From Paenibacillus macerans (GTDB lineage: Bacteria; Bacillota; Bacilli; Paenibacillales; Paenibacillaceae), in assembly GCF_023715465.1 (NCBI RefSeq), contig NZ_JAMBOE010000014.1, forward strand, positions 80,542-144,541: a stretch of DNA of 64,000 bases, in the 5' to 3' direction. The stretch's first letter is position 1. The number at the start of each line of letters is the position of its first letter. The position numbers and the translations under genes were made by a program. The notes below the pieces were generated by a model. The model searched no databases, had not been told where the DNA came from, and was given only the letters and a program-made list of their open reading frames with translations. This document shows positions 26,094 through 34,369 of this stretch, in pieces.

Positions 26094-27452
26094 TTGAAAT
26101 CCGTGGCTACGATTCGCACTCAATTGGAAGAGTATTTGAAAAGCAACCGGATGACGCTGAATCAGTTTTCCGAGAAGACGGGAATTAACTCAGGGACGTT
26201 AAGCGGGATTATCAACGGCCATCGGCCCATTGCCATGCAGCAGTTGGACCGGATCACGGCGGGGATGGGATTGCCCGAAGGTTTTTTCTATGAGGAGTAT
26301 ATTGAGGAATGCTTTTTTCATGCTGCGCCGGATTGGCGTAGGCTGGGCCCTTTCTTGAAGCGATGCGCCGAGCTAAACAAGCTGGAATGTATCGAGCGGG
26401 CGGTTCGGTTATTGTTGGACAACCTCTCCTATATTCCGCTGCTTTTTGATTTGGCCGAACAGTTTTTTCATGAAGGCAAGCGGGAGGCGGCCGTACTATT
26501 ATACGAAGCGGTCTCGGAGGGTGAACGGATGCAGCACTCCGAGCGGCTGGCGCTCAGCCGGTATCGTTTATTTACACTGGGTTTGTCGAAGGACCAAAAC
26601 AAGAACTTATTGCTGGCCGCCCAATTTGAACCTTATGTGGACCGGCTGGATGAACCTTATCAGTTGGATGCGTTAAATGATTTACTCAATGTGTTTGGTT
26701 CTCTCCGTCGATGGAACAAGCTCGAGGAGTTGGCGGAAAAATTAAAAGTAAGGGCAACTATTTATTATCGGTTGAACGGCAACAAAAAGCCGTCGGAAAC
26801 CAAAAAGCAGAATATTTTTTATGTTATGTATGCATATTTGATGTTAGGTGAAGCACGTTTTTATTCAGGGGATTATGAAAATGCCCTGTATTACGTTTCC
26901 TTATATACGGATTACAGCTGGGTGAAAAATCCCAATGAAGACGAAAAGGTCGTGATCCACCAGTTTCAGGAGTGTGCTGAGGGTAACCGTTATATGTATC
27001 AAATAATGTCCGGAAAAGTTGAGGTTTTGCCGGAATACGAGAAGTACATTTCTACCCGGGAAAACGAAATTTTCATCGCTTTATGCGAGCTTATCGTTGC
27101 GGCCAACCGGTTCGATTTTAACATCGATTTTATACTTGAGAAGTACAAGACTTATTTGAATTACCAAGAGCAGCACAACCGTGTCGGAAAGATCTTCGAA
27201 CAGTATACTAAAGACCGTTACCTAAATTTAATAACGGGTTTGGGGGAATACTATTTAAAGAAAAAAGATTTTGATCGGGGCCTGAGGTATGCCCTGGATA
27301 GTTTGGATCTCGCGATTAAAATCCGTAGCGGACACGGAATGCTGAAAAGTGTGGAATTGTTTGGGCAATATCGAAGTTATGCCTCTGATGAAGTGAACCG
27401 GGAGTACGAATTGCTCCATGAGAAAATGAGTTTTACGGATATCAGCGTATAA
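26094..27452 (+). CDS. HTH/TPR-type regulator (RRNPP-like), first paralogue
   Basis: 452 residues from TTG 26094, with AAGGAGGGG 5 bases upstream; no in-frame ATG gives a full HTH. Residues about 15-60 form an XRE-type helix-turn-helix (MTLNQFSEKTGINSGTLSGI). The rest is all-helical with TPR-like pairs (for example GEARFYSGDYENALYYVSLY, GLGEYYLKKKDFDRGLRYAL), the layout of Rap/PlcR/NprR/AimR-type peptide receptors. It is clearly related over its whole length to the next gene. No small secreted peptide overlaps or follows it, unlike its paralogue. A DNA-binding role is inferred; the ligand is unknown. Confidence 0.85.
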   Translation: MKSVATIRTQLEEYLKSNRMTLNQFSEKTGINSGTLSGIINGHRPIAMQQLDRITAGMGLPEGFFYEEYIEECFFHAAPDWRRLGPFLKRCAELNKLECIERAVRLLLDNLSYIPLLFDLAEQFFHEGKREAAVLLYEAVSEGERMQHSERLALSRYRLFTLGLSKDQNKNLLLAAQFEPYVDRLDEPYQLDALNDLLNVFGSLRRWNKLEELAEKLKVRATIYYRLNGNKKPSETKKQNIFYVMYAYLMLGEARFYSGDYENALYYVSLYTDYSWVKNPNEDEKVVIHQFQECAEGNRYMYQIMSGKVEVLPEYEKYISTRENEIFIALCELIVAANRFDFNIDFILEKYKTYLNYQEQHNRVGKIFEQYTKDRYLNLITGLGEYYLKKKDFDRGLRYALDSLDLAIKIRSGHGMLKSVELFGQYRSYASDEVNREYELLHEKMSFTDISV

Positions 27453-27462
27453 AAGTTAAATT

Positions 27463-27499
27463 ACCTTGATCGGTTCCGCACCATCGAGGTTTTCTTTTT
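27463..27499 (+). terminator. Rho-independent terminator
   Basis: CCTTGATCGGT pairs with ACCATCGAGG (one bulged C) around TCCGC, followed by TTTTCTTTTTTT, 11 bases after the first regulator gene. Confidence 0.8.
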
Positions 27500-27541
27500 T
27501 TAGAAAAAGTTAATTTTGTAACATTTTCTTCCTTTTCCTTA

Positions 27542-27570
27542 TTGACCGATGTTATATTAGCCTATACTAT
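27542..27570 (+). promoter_or_regulatory. Putative promoter of second HTH/TPR regulator
   Basis: TTGACC and TACTAT with a 17-base spacer, about 50 bases before the start codon. Because a terminator lies between the paralogues, the second gene should have its own promoter, and this is the best candidate. Confidence 0.5.
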
Positions 27571-27620
27571 TAGTCATATATGGCTGTTTATTCCATTATT
27601 GTGTAAAAGGAGGTGTTCAC

Positions 27621-29003
27621 TTGAAAGCGGCAACGATGATTCGCTCCCAGTTGGAGGCTTATTTAAAAAACAAAGGTATCACACTCAATCAATTCTCCGA
27701 ACTTACGCAGATCAATTCCGGAACGTTAAGCGGTATTATCAATGGGCATCGGCCTATTGCCATGCAACAGCTTGACCGGATTACGACGGGGATGGGGCTC
27801 CCCGAAGGATATTTTTATGAGATGTATATTGATGAATGTTTTTTTCAGGCCGCGCCGGACTGGCGCAGATTGGGACCGTTTTTGCAGCGGTGCGCCGAGC
27901 TGAATAAGCTCGACTGTATTGAGCAATCGGTTCGGTTAATGATGGATAATCTTGCTTACATACCGTTGTTGTTTAACTTGGCCGAGCAGTTTTTTCATGA
28001 GAACAAATGGAAAGCGGCTGCTATACTTTATGAATCAATCGCAGAAAGTGAGCAGAAGCAGCATTCCGAGCGGCTGGCGCTTTGCCAATACCGGTTGTTT
28101 ACGTTGGGATTGTCCAAGGATCAGAATCGAAATTTGTTGCTGGCTTTGCAATTTGAACATTTTGTGGATCGGCTTGATGAATCTTATCAACTGGATGCAA
28201 TTAAAGAGTTGATCAATGTATTTGTCACGGTCAATCGGTGGGATAGGGTTAAAGAACTGGCTGAAAAACTAAAGGTAATGGCAACTATTCACTATGAGTT
28301 AAACGGCAACAAAAAGCCGAAGGAAACGAAAAAACCGATTATTTTTTATATCATGTACTCTTATTTGGAATTAGGAGATACATATTTTTATTTAGAAGAT
28401 TATGAGAATGCCTTATATTATGTCTCCTTGTATACGGATTGTAGTTGGGTGAAGGAACCAAATGAAGACGAGCTGGTCGTGATTCACCAGTTTCAGGAAT
28501 GTGCTGAGGGGAATCGTTACCTGTATCAATTAATGTCCGGCAAAGTAGAAATTCTTCCTGAATATTTAGAGTATATTTCCACAAGAGAAAATGAAGTATT
28601 CGTTGCCTTAAGTGAGATCGTAACTGCGGCAAACAAGTTCGACATGAATATTGATTTCGTGCTTGAACAATATGGGTCTCATTTAAAGTATAGCGAACAA
28701 CATAATCGTCTTGGAAAGATCATGGAGCAAGTTACAGACGATTGCTATCTAAATTTATTAGCAGGTTTAGGTGAATACTATTTAAAAAAAGGCGATTTTC
28801 AACAAGGGTTGGTGTATGTTCTCGATTGTTTTGCATTCGCTATTGAAATTCGCAGCGGTTACGGTATTCTTAAATGTATAGGCTTCTTTGAACAACACCG
28901 GAATTTTGCAAATGAAGCAGCGAACCAAAGGTATAAAAATTTAATCGGCGAGGTGCAAAAACTTAATGAGAAGAAAATTGGCTTTATGGGTAGCTTTATG
29001 TAG
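27621..29003 (+). CDS. HTH/TPR-type regulator (RRNPP-like), second paralogue, peptide receptor candidate
   Basis: 460 residues from TTG 27621, with AAAGGAGGTG 4-5 bases upstream. Same domain order as the previous gene: XRE-type HTH (ITLNQFSELTQINSGTLSGI) and a long helical TPR-like region (GDTYFYLEDYENALYYVSLY). The two proteins are alike throughout; the HTH recognition region is almost unchanged, so both may bind similar sites. Its 3' end overlaps by 38 bases a +1-frame gene for a small secreted pro-peptide, as in Rap-Phr, PlcR-PapR, NprR-NprX and AimR-AimP pairs. It is therefore the likely receptor of that peptide. Confidence 0.87.
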   Translation: MKAATMIRSQLEAYLKNKGITLNQFSELTQINSGTLSGIINGHRPIAMQQLDRITTGMGLPEGYFYEMYIDECFFQAAPDWRRLGPFLQRCAELNKLDCIEQSVRLMMDNLAYIPLLFNLAEQFFHENKWKAAAILYESIAESEQKQHSERLALCQYRLFTLGLSKDQNRNLLLALQFEHFVDRLDESYQLDAIKELINVFVTVNRWDRVKELAEKLKVMATIHYELNGNKKPKETKKPIIFYIMYSYLELGDTYFYLEDYENALYYVSLYTDCSWVKEPNEDELVVIHQFQECAEGNRYLYQLMSGKVEILPEYLEYISTRENEVFVALSEIVTAANKFDMNIDFVLEQYGSHLKYSEQHNRLGKIMEQVTDDCYLNLLAGLGEYYLKKGDFQQGLVYVLDCFAFAIEIRSGYGILKCIGFFEQHRNFANEAANQRYKNLIGEVQKLNEKKIGFMGSFM

Positions 29004-29103
29004 CTTGGTGGCGGTTACAATTCTTCCGGGTTCTAATCTAATTTCTATTGAAAAACAGCCAACTCCTGTATTGACTATAAATAGTCACGGGCGCGGAATG
29101 TAA
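28966..29103 (+). CDS. Putative secreted signalling pro-peptide (Phr/AimP-like)
   Basis: 45 residues, too short for most gene callers. ATG 28966 has GAGGTG 10 bases upstream, inside the receptor gene. The N-terminus is a clear Sec-type signal: MRRK, then LALWVALCSLVAVTILPG. A short linker (SNLISIEKQPTPVLTI) leads to the C-terminus NSHGRGM. Rap/PlcR/AimR-family precursors have the same plan: 40-50 residues, signal peptide, and a mature 5-10 residue peptide cut from the C-terminus. RGM resembles the RG-containing ends of Phr and AimP peptides. The mature form and the function are inference. A strong terminator follows directly. Confidence 0.75.
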   Translation: MRRKLALWVALCSLVAVTILPGSNLISIEKQPTPVLTINSHGRGM

Positions 29104-29118
29104 TTACATAGCCTAAAT

Positions 29119-29156
29119 AGCGTTCCTGGATTATTGATCCAGGGGACGCTTTTTTT
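29119..29156 (+). terminator. Rho-independent terminator of receptor/pro-peptide operon
   Basis: AGCGTTCCTGGAT and ATCCAGGGGACGCT pair around TATTG (with one mismatch), followed by TTTTTTT, 16 bases after the pro-peptide stop. Confidence 0.9.
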
Positions 29157-29213
29157 AATCCTATGGAAGCTGAACTAATTGTAATCGCAAGAAGAACACC
29201 AACTTGGCTTATT

Positions 29214-29398
29214 CAACTGCAAAAGTGCATTCTATCTTCCTTAGATTACCGCTCTAAGGCGACTGAAATGCAAAACTACATTTGAAAAGGGGCTATTTGA
29301 TAAAAAGAGAAATTTGAGCGGAAATGGACTGCACATTTGCATTTGGCGGGCTATGATCGGGGCGTTCGGGCGAAAATGAGGTGAACTTTTGCATTTCG
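29214..29398. repeat. Four-unit palindromic intergenic repeat, family 2
   Basis: 185 bp. Two direct units (AACTGCAAAAGTGCATTC and GAAATGCAAAACTACATT) are followed by two inverted units ending GACTGCACATTTGCATTT and GTGAACTTTTGCATTTCG. The unit sequence is unlike family 1, but total length and the two-plus-two arrangement are the same. It fills most of the gap between the pro-peptide gene and the Spo0E-like gene. Confidence 0.75.
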
Positions 29399-29538
29399 TG
29401 GATTGCTTAACAAGTTCCGGATCGATGTTCTTTCACTCCCTCCTCCCTCTGTAAGAAAGTTCCACTGCTGACAAACGGGCCACACCCTGGGGTTTAACAT
29501 CATAAATTAGAATGATGGCGGTAGGAGGGAAATCGTTG

Positions 29539-29724
29539 ATGGAAAGCCCCGAAAAACTAAAAATAAGGATTGAATTAGCCCGGAAGAGGCTTGTCCAATT
29601 AGAGATGATCTACGGGCTCGGTCACGCTCTGGTCCTGAAACAATCCGTGCGGTTGGACGAGCTCATTAATCAGTACTACAGGTTCGGCATCATGGTTTCC
29701 GCAAAGAAAAGAGCCGATGTATAG
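29539..29724 (+). CDS. Spo0E-family aspartyl-phosphate phosphatase
   Basis: 61 residues from ATG 29539, GGAGGGA 9 bases upstream. Two-helix Spo0E fold: IRIELARKRLVQLEM ... VLKQSVRLDELINQYYRFG, matching the S-x-x-LD-x-LI-x-x-YY signature. Members remove phosphate from Spo0A~P and so delay sporulation. It stands alone but directly follows the peptide-receptor pair, so a link to the same developmental decision is possible. Confidence 0.85.
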   Translation: MESPEKLKIRIELARKRLVQLEMIYGLGHALVLKQSVRLDELINQYYRFGIMVSAKKRADV

Positions 29725-29808
29725 ACCAATGGGCTCAGGCGCAGAACGCAGTAACTCAGGGCGCAGAACGCAGTAACTTAGGAACGGAATTCAAGCTTTG
29801 CTGCAAGG

Positions 29809-31373
29809 TTATCCGTTATGAGCGGTCACAGGATGCAGGCTGACCGCATTCCGGCCGTTTCGTTTGGATTCGTAAAGGGCGGTGTCGGCATCCCGGAGCA
29901 GCGACTCGAGCGTATCGTGAGCCCCTGCATATTGGGCGGCGCCGAAGCTTGCGGTTATCGGGACTAACTCGCCTGCAGTATCGAACGGTTTTCCCTCCAA
30001 AGCCGTACGGAGTCGTTCCGCGACTTTCCCGGCTTCCCGGATGGAAGCTCCCGGCAGACCGATGACAAATTCCTCGCCGCCATACCTGGCAAACAAGGCC
30101 TCCGGCGGAAGAATAGTTTTGCACACCCCGGCAACATGCATCAGGGCTTTGTCCCCGGCTTCATGGCCGTAGGTGTCATTGATTTTTTTGAAAAAATCGA
30201 TGTCAAACAGGATGAACGAGCAGCACGTTCCGGCCGTCGCCGTTTCCTCCAACAGGACCCGGCCCCGTCTGAAAAAATCCATCCGGTTGCCGATGCCGGT
30301 CAAACCGTCGGTATAGGCGAGCCGCTCGAGCTCGTCCTGAAGCGCTTTTTGCTCGGTCACGTCGATCAACAGAAGCAGCGTGCCCAGCGTCTCGCCTCCT
30401 TTGCCGAGAACGGGGGAGGACCGCACGAGAAAAAACCGCAGGTCCCCGCCAACCTTCCACCCCAGCTCCTTTTCCATACCGTCGATATTTTCCACCGCGG
30501 GGAAGTCCGTACCCGTTAAGGCAAGCCACGTTTTCCTCAGCGGCTGGCCGATCGACCGGCTGCCGATCTCCGGCATCATTCCGGTCAACGCCTGATTGAA
30601 GTCAACGATCCGCTGGGCGCCGTCCAGGACAATGACACCTTCCCGCATGCCTTCGAAGATGCTGTCTTTGGCGATCGGTACGATCGTCAGCATTCTGGAG
30701 GAAACGATCGCCCAGATGTACATGGCCGAAGTCAGGCACAGCACGACGGGCACCGGATCGGCCCCCCAGGGCGTCAGTCCCATCAAATAAAGAAAAGCGG
30801 CAACCATAGGTATCAGCTGTGAGACAAGGAGGGTGGCGTGCTGGATCCGGTACGTCTTTTTCGTATGCGTCCACCGCCTGAGCAGCAGGATAAACCCCGC
30901 CAGCAGGCAGCCGAACGTATAAGCGCCGTGAACGATATACCATTCGCCTATGACGATATCAACCATCGGGGTAGGAGCGGACTCCCGCAAAAAAATCGAC
31001 TTGTAAAACCGGTGGTGCGCATCGTTGGTGGCCACCATCAACAGCGTGATGACGGGAATGATGAACATCGCGGCGACCGCTTTGCGCGGGACGTTTTTCC
31101 CCAGGTAACGGAAGACCAGAAGCAGGCTGAGAACGGCCGAAAACGGCATGCCAAAATACTCCACCACGATCCAGCGCTTGATTTCCGCCAGCGAGTTGCT
31201 CGACAGTTCGAAAGCAAAGCCGAAAATGTATATACACAAAGCGGCATGTAAACCATAAAGGTCCGCGCGAATGGAATGTTTTTGCGGTTGATGAACGCGT
31301 AAATGCCCAGAAACAAGGACAGTACGCCGGAGGTGGCGACAAGCGTAATATATACGTTAATTGGGGCTCCCAT
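29809..31373 (-). pseudogene. Diguanylate cyclase (7TM-PAS-GGDEF), frameshifted near N-terminus
   Basis: The N-terminus (ATG 31373, MGAPINVYITLVATSG ... ARTFMVYM) and the rest (from about ALCIYIFGFAFELSSNSLAE) are in different frames, with the break near 31240-31255. The joined protein has a HisKA_7TM-type membrane domain, a PAS domain (IFEGMREGVIVLDGAQRIVDF) and a GGDEF domain with active-site GGEEF (ARYGGEEFVIGLPG) and LFDIDFFKKINDTYGH. No RxxD inhibitory site is visible before GGEEF. If repaired, it would make cyclic di-GMP at the membrane. A second in-frame start inside could still give a truncated protein; a sequencing error is also possible. Confidence 0.8.
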
Positions 31374-31580
31374 TGGTTATTGTTCTCCATACTCGGGATC
31401 ACCCGAGAAAATTTCGCGATTCGCTGCCTGCTCGCTATCTATGATTGTACAGAAAGTGCAGAGGGTTGGGAATCTCTTTTATTTTGGAAAAAGGCAGCCG
31501 AATAGGATGCGCATGAAAAAGCAATAACACGGGAGCCGCAGGTGCACCTATTTTATGATTAATGGATGATCGTCAAGCCT

Positions 31581-32966
31581 TCACATTGTTTCCAACAGCC
31601 AATCCGGCAAATATGCCTTGGTGTTGTGCAGCATGGTCACGAAAAGCTCCTCCGCTTGCTCCGGCGTCAAGGCGGAGAGCAGGGGATCGTTCATGAACGC
31701 CCGCAGCGCCAGCGCCCGGTCTTGGTTCAGCGAGGCTTTGACCAGCGCTTCCTGGTTGTAAACGTGGCGGGTGACCAGGTTGTTGATGTCGTCCGGCAGG
31801 CTGCCGGCCAATACCGGCTGTACGCTGTCCGCGCTGAACACGGCGTTGGTCTCGACGACAGCGCCCAGCGGCAGCGAAGCCACCTGGCCGCGGTTCGGCA
31901 GGTTGACGTTGGTCACTATCGGCCCGCTGGCCCCGGTCAGGCTGCGCAGCATGGCGATGCCCTCTTCACCACTGTTCTTCAGCGTAAATGCCTCTTCGCC
32001 GGAGACGAGGCGGCTGCTGCGATCCAATAGCTTTTTCTGGTTATCGGTCCGCCAGGAGACGGGGGTTAAGCCGAACTTCCAGCGTTTGACATGTTCGGGA
32101 TCGCGCAAGTACCAGGTGTTTGGCAGAAATTCGGCGAGATGGCGGTCCCCGGCGGCGGCGATCAGGCCAAACCGCAGGAACAAATCGAAATGGATCCGGT
32201 TGGCGGAGGCGAAGCTGTTGTTGATCCAGTGGTCTGTATCGGCGTGGCCGCTGAACCCTTCATAGGCGTATTTCACCGCAAATTCACGATAAAGCGGGAA
32301 TAGGTTGGTGCCCCGGTAAGAAGCGCGGTCGAGCCAGGTGAAGTGGTTGATGCCGAGCACATTCACCTCGATGTCCTGACGCCGTACGTCTTCGATGCCT
32401 TGCATATTCTTAAGCATTTCGGCGAGCAGGGACTGGGTGCCGAACACCTCATGACAGCAGCCAAACGCTTTGATGCCCGGGAACACTTCATACAACGTGC
32501 GGGTCAGCACGCTCATCGGGTTGGTGTAGTTGATGACCCAGGCGCTTGGTGCGTGGTCGCGGATGGCGGCGGCGATTTCGGCGTACATCGGGATGCTGCG
32601 CAGCGCGCGGATGGCGCCGCCCGGGCCGACGGTGTCGCCGACGGACTGATATACGCCGTAAGCTTCGGGCGCATGAACGTCCGACTGCATCTCGGCGAAG
32701 GTGCCGGGCAGAATCGAGATGATGACGAAATCGGCACCTTTCAGTGCCTCCGGCAGCGTCTCTACCGCTTCGTAGCGCCAGCGGCCGATGGCCTCGGGAT
32801 GCTCCTGCAGCCGGTTGCCGATTTGCTCATTGGCTTTGGCGGCCGCCAAGTTGATATCGTACAAAGCGACGGTCCCCGAAAGCGCCGGCTCCAAAGCCAG
32901 GTCGCTCATCAAACCCCAGGCCCAGCCGCGCGATCCGCCTCCGATATAAGCGATTTTCAAATCCAT
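31581..32966 (-). CDS. lplD: GH4 alpha-galacturonidase (LplD-like)
   Basis: 461 residues from ATG 32966; GAAGGAG is 11 bases upstream, while the GTG at 32978 overlaps that site. NAD-binding start KIAYIGGGSRGWAWGLMSDL, then VGPGGAIRALRS, NYTNPMSVLTR, the metal-binding GCCHEVFGT and NVLGINHFTW: a GH4 enzyme needing NAD+ and Mn2+. It follows closely what I recall of B. subtilis LplD, an alpha-galacturonidase, rather than the melibiases. It acts in the cytoplasm on pectin-derived oligosaccharides. An AraC-type regulator is transcribed divergently from a shared 155-bp region. Confidence 0.9.
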   Translation of the reverse strand: MDLKIAYIGGGSRGWAWGLMSDLALEPALSGTVALYDINLAAAKANEQIGNRLQEHPEAIGRWRYEAVETLPEALKGADFVIISILPGTFAEMQSDVHAPEAYGVYQSVGDTVGPGGAIRALRSIPMYAEIAAAIRDHAPSAWVINYTNPMSVLTRTLYEVFPGIKAFGCCHEVFGTQSLLAEMLKNMQGIEDVRRQDIEVNVLGINHFTWLDRASYRGTNLFPLYREFAVKYAYEGFSGHADTDHWINNSFASANRIHFDLFLRFGLIAAAGDRHLAEFLPNTWYLRDPEHVKRWKFGLTPVSWRTDNQKKLLDRSSRLVSGEEAFTLKNSGEEGIAMLRSLTGASGPIVTNVNLPNRGQVASLPLGAVVETNAVFSADSVQPVLAGSLPDDINNLVTRHVYNQEALVKASLNQDRALALRAFMNDPLLSALTPEQAEELFVTMLHNTKAYLPDWLLETM

Positions 32967-33121
32967 TGATTTATTCACTCCTTCGTGTTGTGTTACAATT
33001 ACGATAGAGCAAAATGAGAGCGATTACAGCACGATTATTGCTGAATTGATCGCCGGATTCTACATTTTTTGCTGAAATGGACTGGGGAAGTAAATTCACT
33101 TGCGGCAGGGGGAGAACCGGG

Positions 33122-33985
33122 ATGAATATCGCAGGACAGCTCGCTCCCATCGAGCGTCATTTCACGATCGAAGCGGCCAAGCAGCCGGGCCGCTTTACCA
33201 TGTCCGGGGAGCATTTTCACGATGCCTGGGAAATCTACTATTTGGTGTCCGGGGAGCGCTGCTATTTTATCAAAAATCAAACCTATCATATCCGCGGCGG
33301 CGACGTGGTGCTGATCCCGATGGACGTGCTGCACAAAACTTCGCCCTCCGGCAGGCTGTCGCAGCCTCATGAGCGGATTCTGATCAATTTTCGCACGGAA
33401 GCGTTCGCCGGTGATCTGCCGGGCAGACAAGGGGAGATCAACCGCCTGTTCGGCGATTATCCCGTGGTGCGGCTAACCGCGGAAGAACAAAATTTCATGC
33501 AGCCTCTGTTCTCCCGGATGCTTGCCGAACAAAGCCGGAGGGAGACCGGGTACGAGGATTATTGCCGGCTTCTTTTGTCGGAACTGCTGCTCAACCTGGT
33601 ACGCTTGGCGGAAAACCGTCCCGTTTATGATGGGGAAGCGGAGGCGGGGAAGCGGCCTTACCGCGAAATCGCCGAGGTGGCCAAGTACATCACCGCCCAT
33701 TACGAGGAGAACCTTAGCCTAAGCGGGCTTGCCGGCCGGTTCCACCTTAGCCCGTATTACCTTAGCCACATATTTCCCCGGGTGACGGGGATGACGCTGG
33801 TCGCCTATATTAATCGCGTCCGCATCGAGCAGGCTTGCCGGCTCCTGCGGGAGACGGAGCTGCCGGTGACGGAGATCGCCTACCGTGTCGGCTACCAAAG
33901 CGGAACACATTTCGGCCGCGTGTTCAAGAAAGCGAAGGGCGTCTCGCCGCTGGGGTATCGAAGGGAGCGGGGAATGTTGAGGTGA
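33122..33985 (+). CDS. AraC-family regulator with cupin sensor domain
   Basis: 287 residues from ATG 33122. An N-terminal cupin (GEHFHDAWEIYYLVSGERCYFI) and a C-terminal double HTH (YITAHYEENLSLSGLAGRFHLSPYYLSHIFPRVTG ... EIAYRVGYQSGTHFGRVFKKAKGVSPLGYRRE in outline). It is divergent from lplD, so it is the likely activator of that gene in response to a pectin or galacturonate sugar. The effector is inferred. Confidence 0.9.
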   Translation: MNIAGQLAPIERHFTIEAAKQPGRFTMSGEHFHDAWEIYYLVSGERCYFIKNQTYHIRGGDVVLIPMDVLHKTSPSGRLSQPHERILINFRTEAFAGDLPGRQGEINRLFGDYPVVRLTAEEQNFMQPLFSRMLAEQSRRETGYEDYCRLLLSELLLNLVRLAENRPVYDGEAEAGKRPYREIAEVAKYITAHYEENLSLSGLAGRFHLSPYYLSHIFPRVTGMTLVAYINRVRIEQACRLLRETELPVTEIAYRVGYQSGTHFGRVFKKAKGVSPLGYRRERGMLR

Positions 33986-34040
33986 TGGGGGGGTGGAAGT
34001 ACGTGGGGAGGAGCTCGCTTATTTAAGTAAGCCATGCAAA

Positions 34041-34066
34041 AAGGGCCCCGAAGCGGGGTCCCACTG
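34041..34066 (-). terminator. Rho-independent terminator (minus strand)
   Basis: GGGACCCCGC-TT-CGGGGCCC in the minus-strand sense, followed by TTTTTGC. It can serve the LacI-type gene that reads leftwards from 35356 and also stops read-in from the AraC gene. Confidence 0.7.
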
Positions 34067-34119
34067 TAAAAATCGGCGTTTGCAAGGCCGGTTACAAAAA
34101 CCAACCAACTGTGGCCATT

Positions 34120-34326
34120 AAAAATAGCGGAATATTATGTTCTTATTATCCGGGTATGAGCATGTTCATCCCCATTAGCGGAATTTTTTGTCCTTATTTT
34201 CTTATGAATGGTCCCAGAACACGGGGATTTCGTTGCGATGCGAGAAAATAACGACATAAATTTCCTCTATTTTTCTTTGAATGAGAAACATCGTAGGAAT
34301 AACGACATTATTTTCCTTTATGTTTT
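34120..34326. repeat. Four-unit palindromic intergenic repeat, family 3
   Basis: About 205 bp. Direct units begin AAATAGCGGAATATTATGT and ATTAGCGGAATTTTTTGTCC; the two inverted units contain ATAACGACATAAATTTCCTC and ATAACGACATTATTTTCCTT. Again two direct plus two inverted units of about 50 bp, but sequence unrelated to families 1 and 2. Confidence 0.7.
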
Positions 34327-34369
34327 CTCTGGAGCTTCTTAGGTAGCCCGGTGATTATTTTTTTGAAAA

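Noticed and set aside
31581..32966. Annotation as alpha-galactosidase (melibiase) of GH4
   Set aside because: Motifs and overall sequence as I recall them fit LplD alpha-galacturonidase better; final choice would need an alignment.
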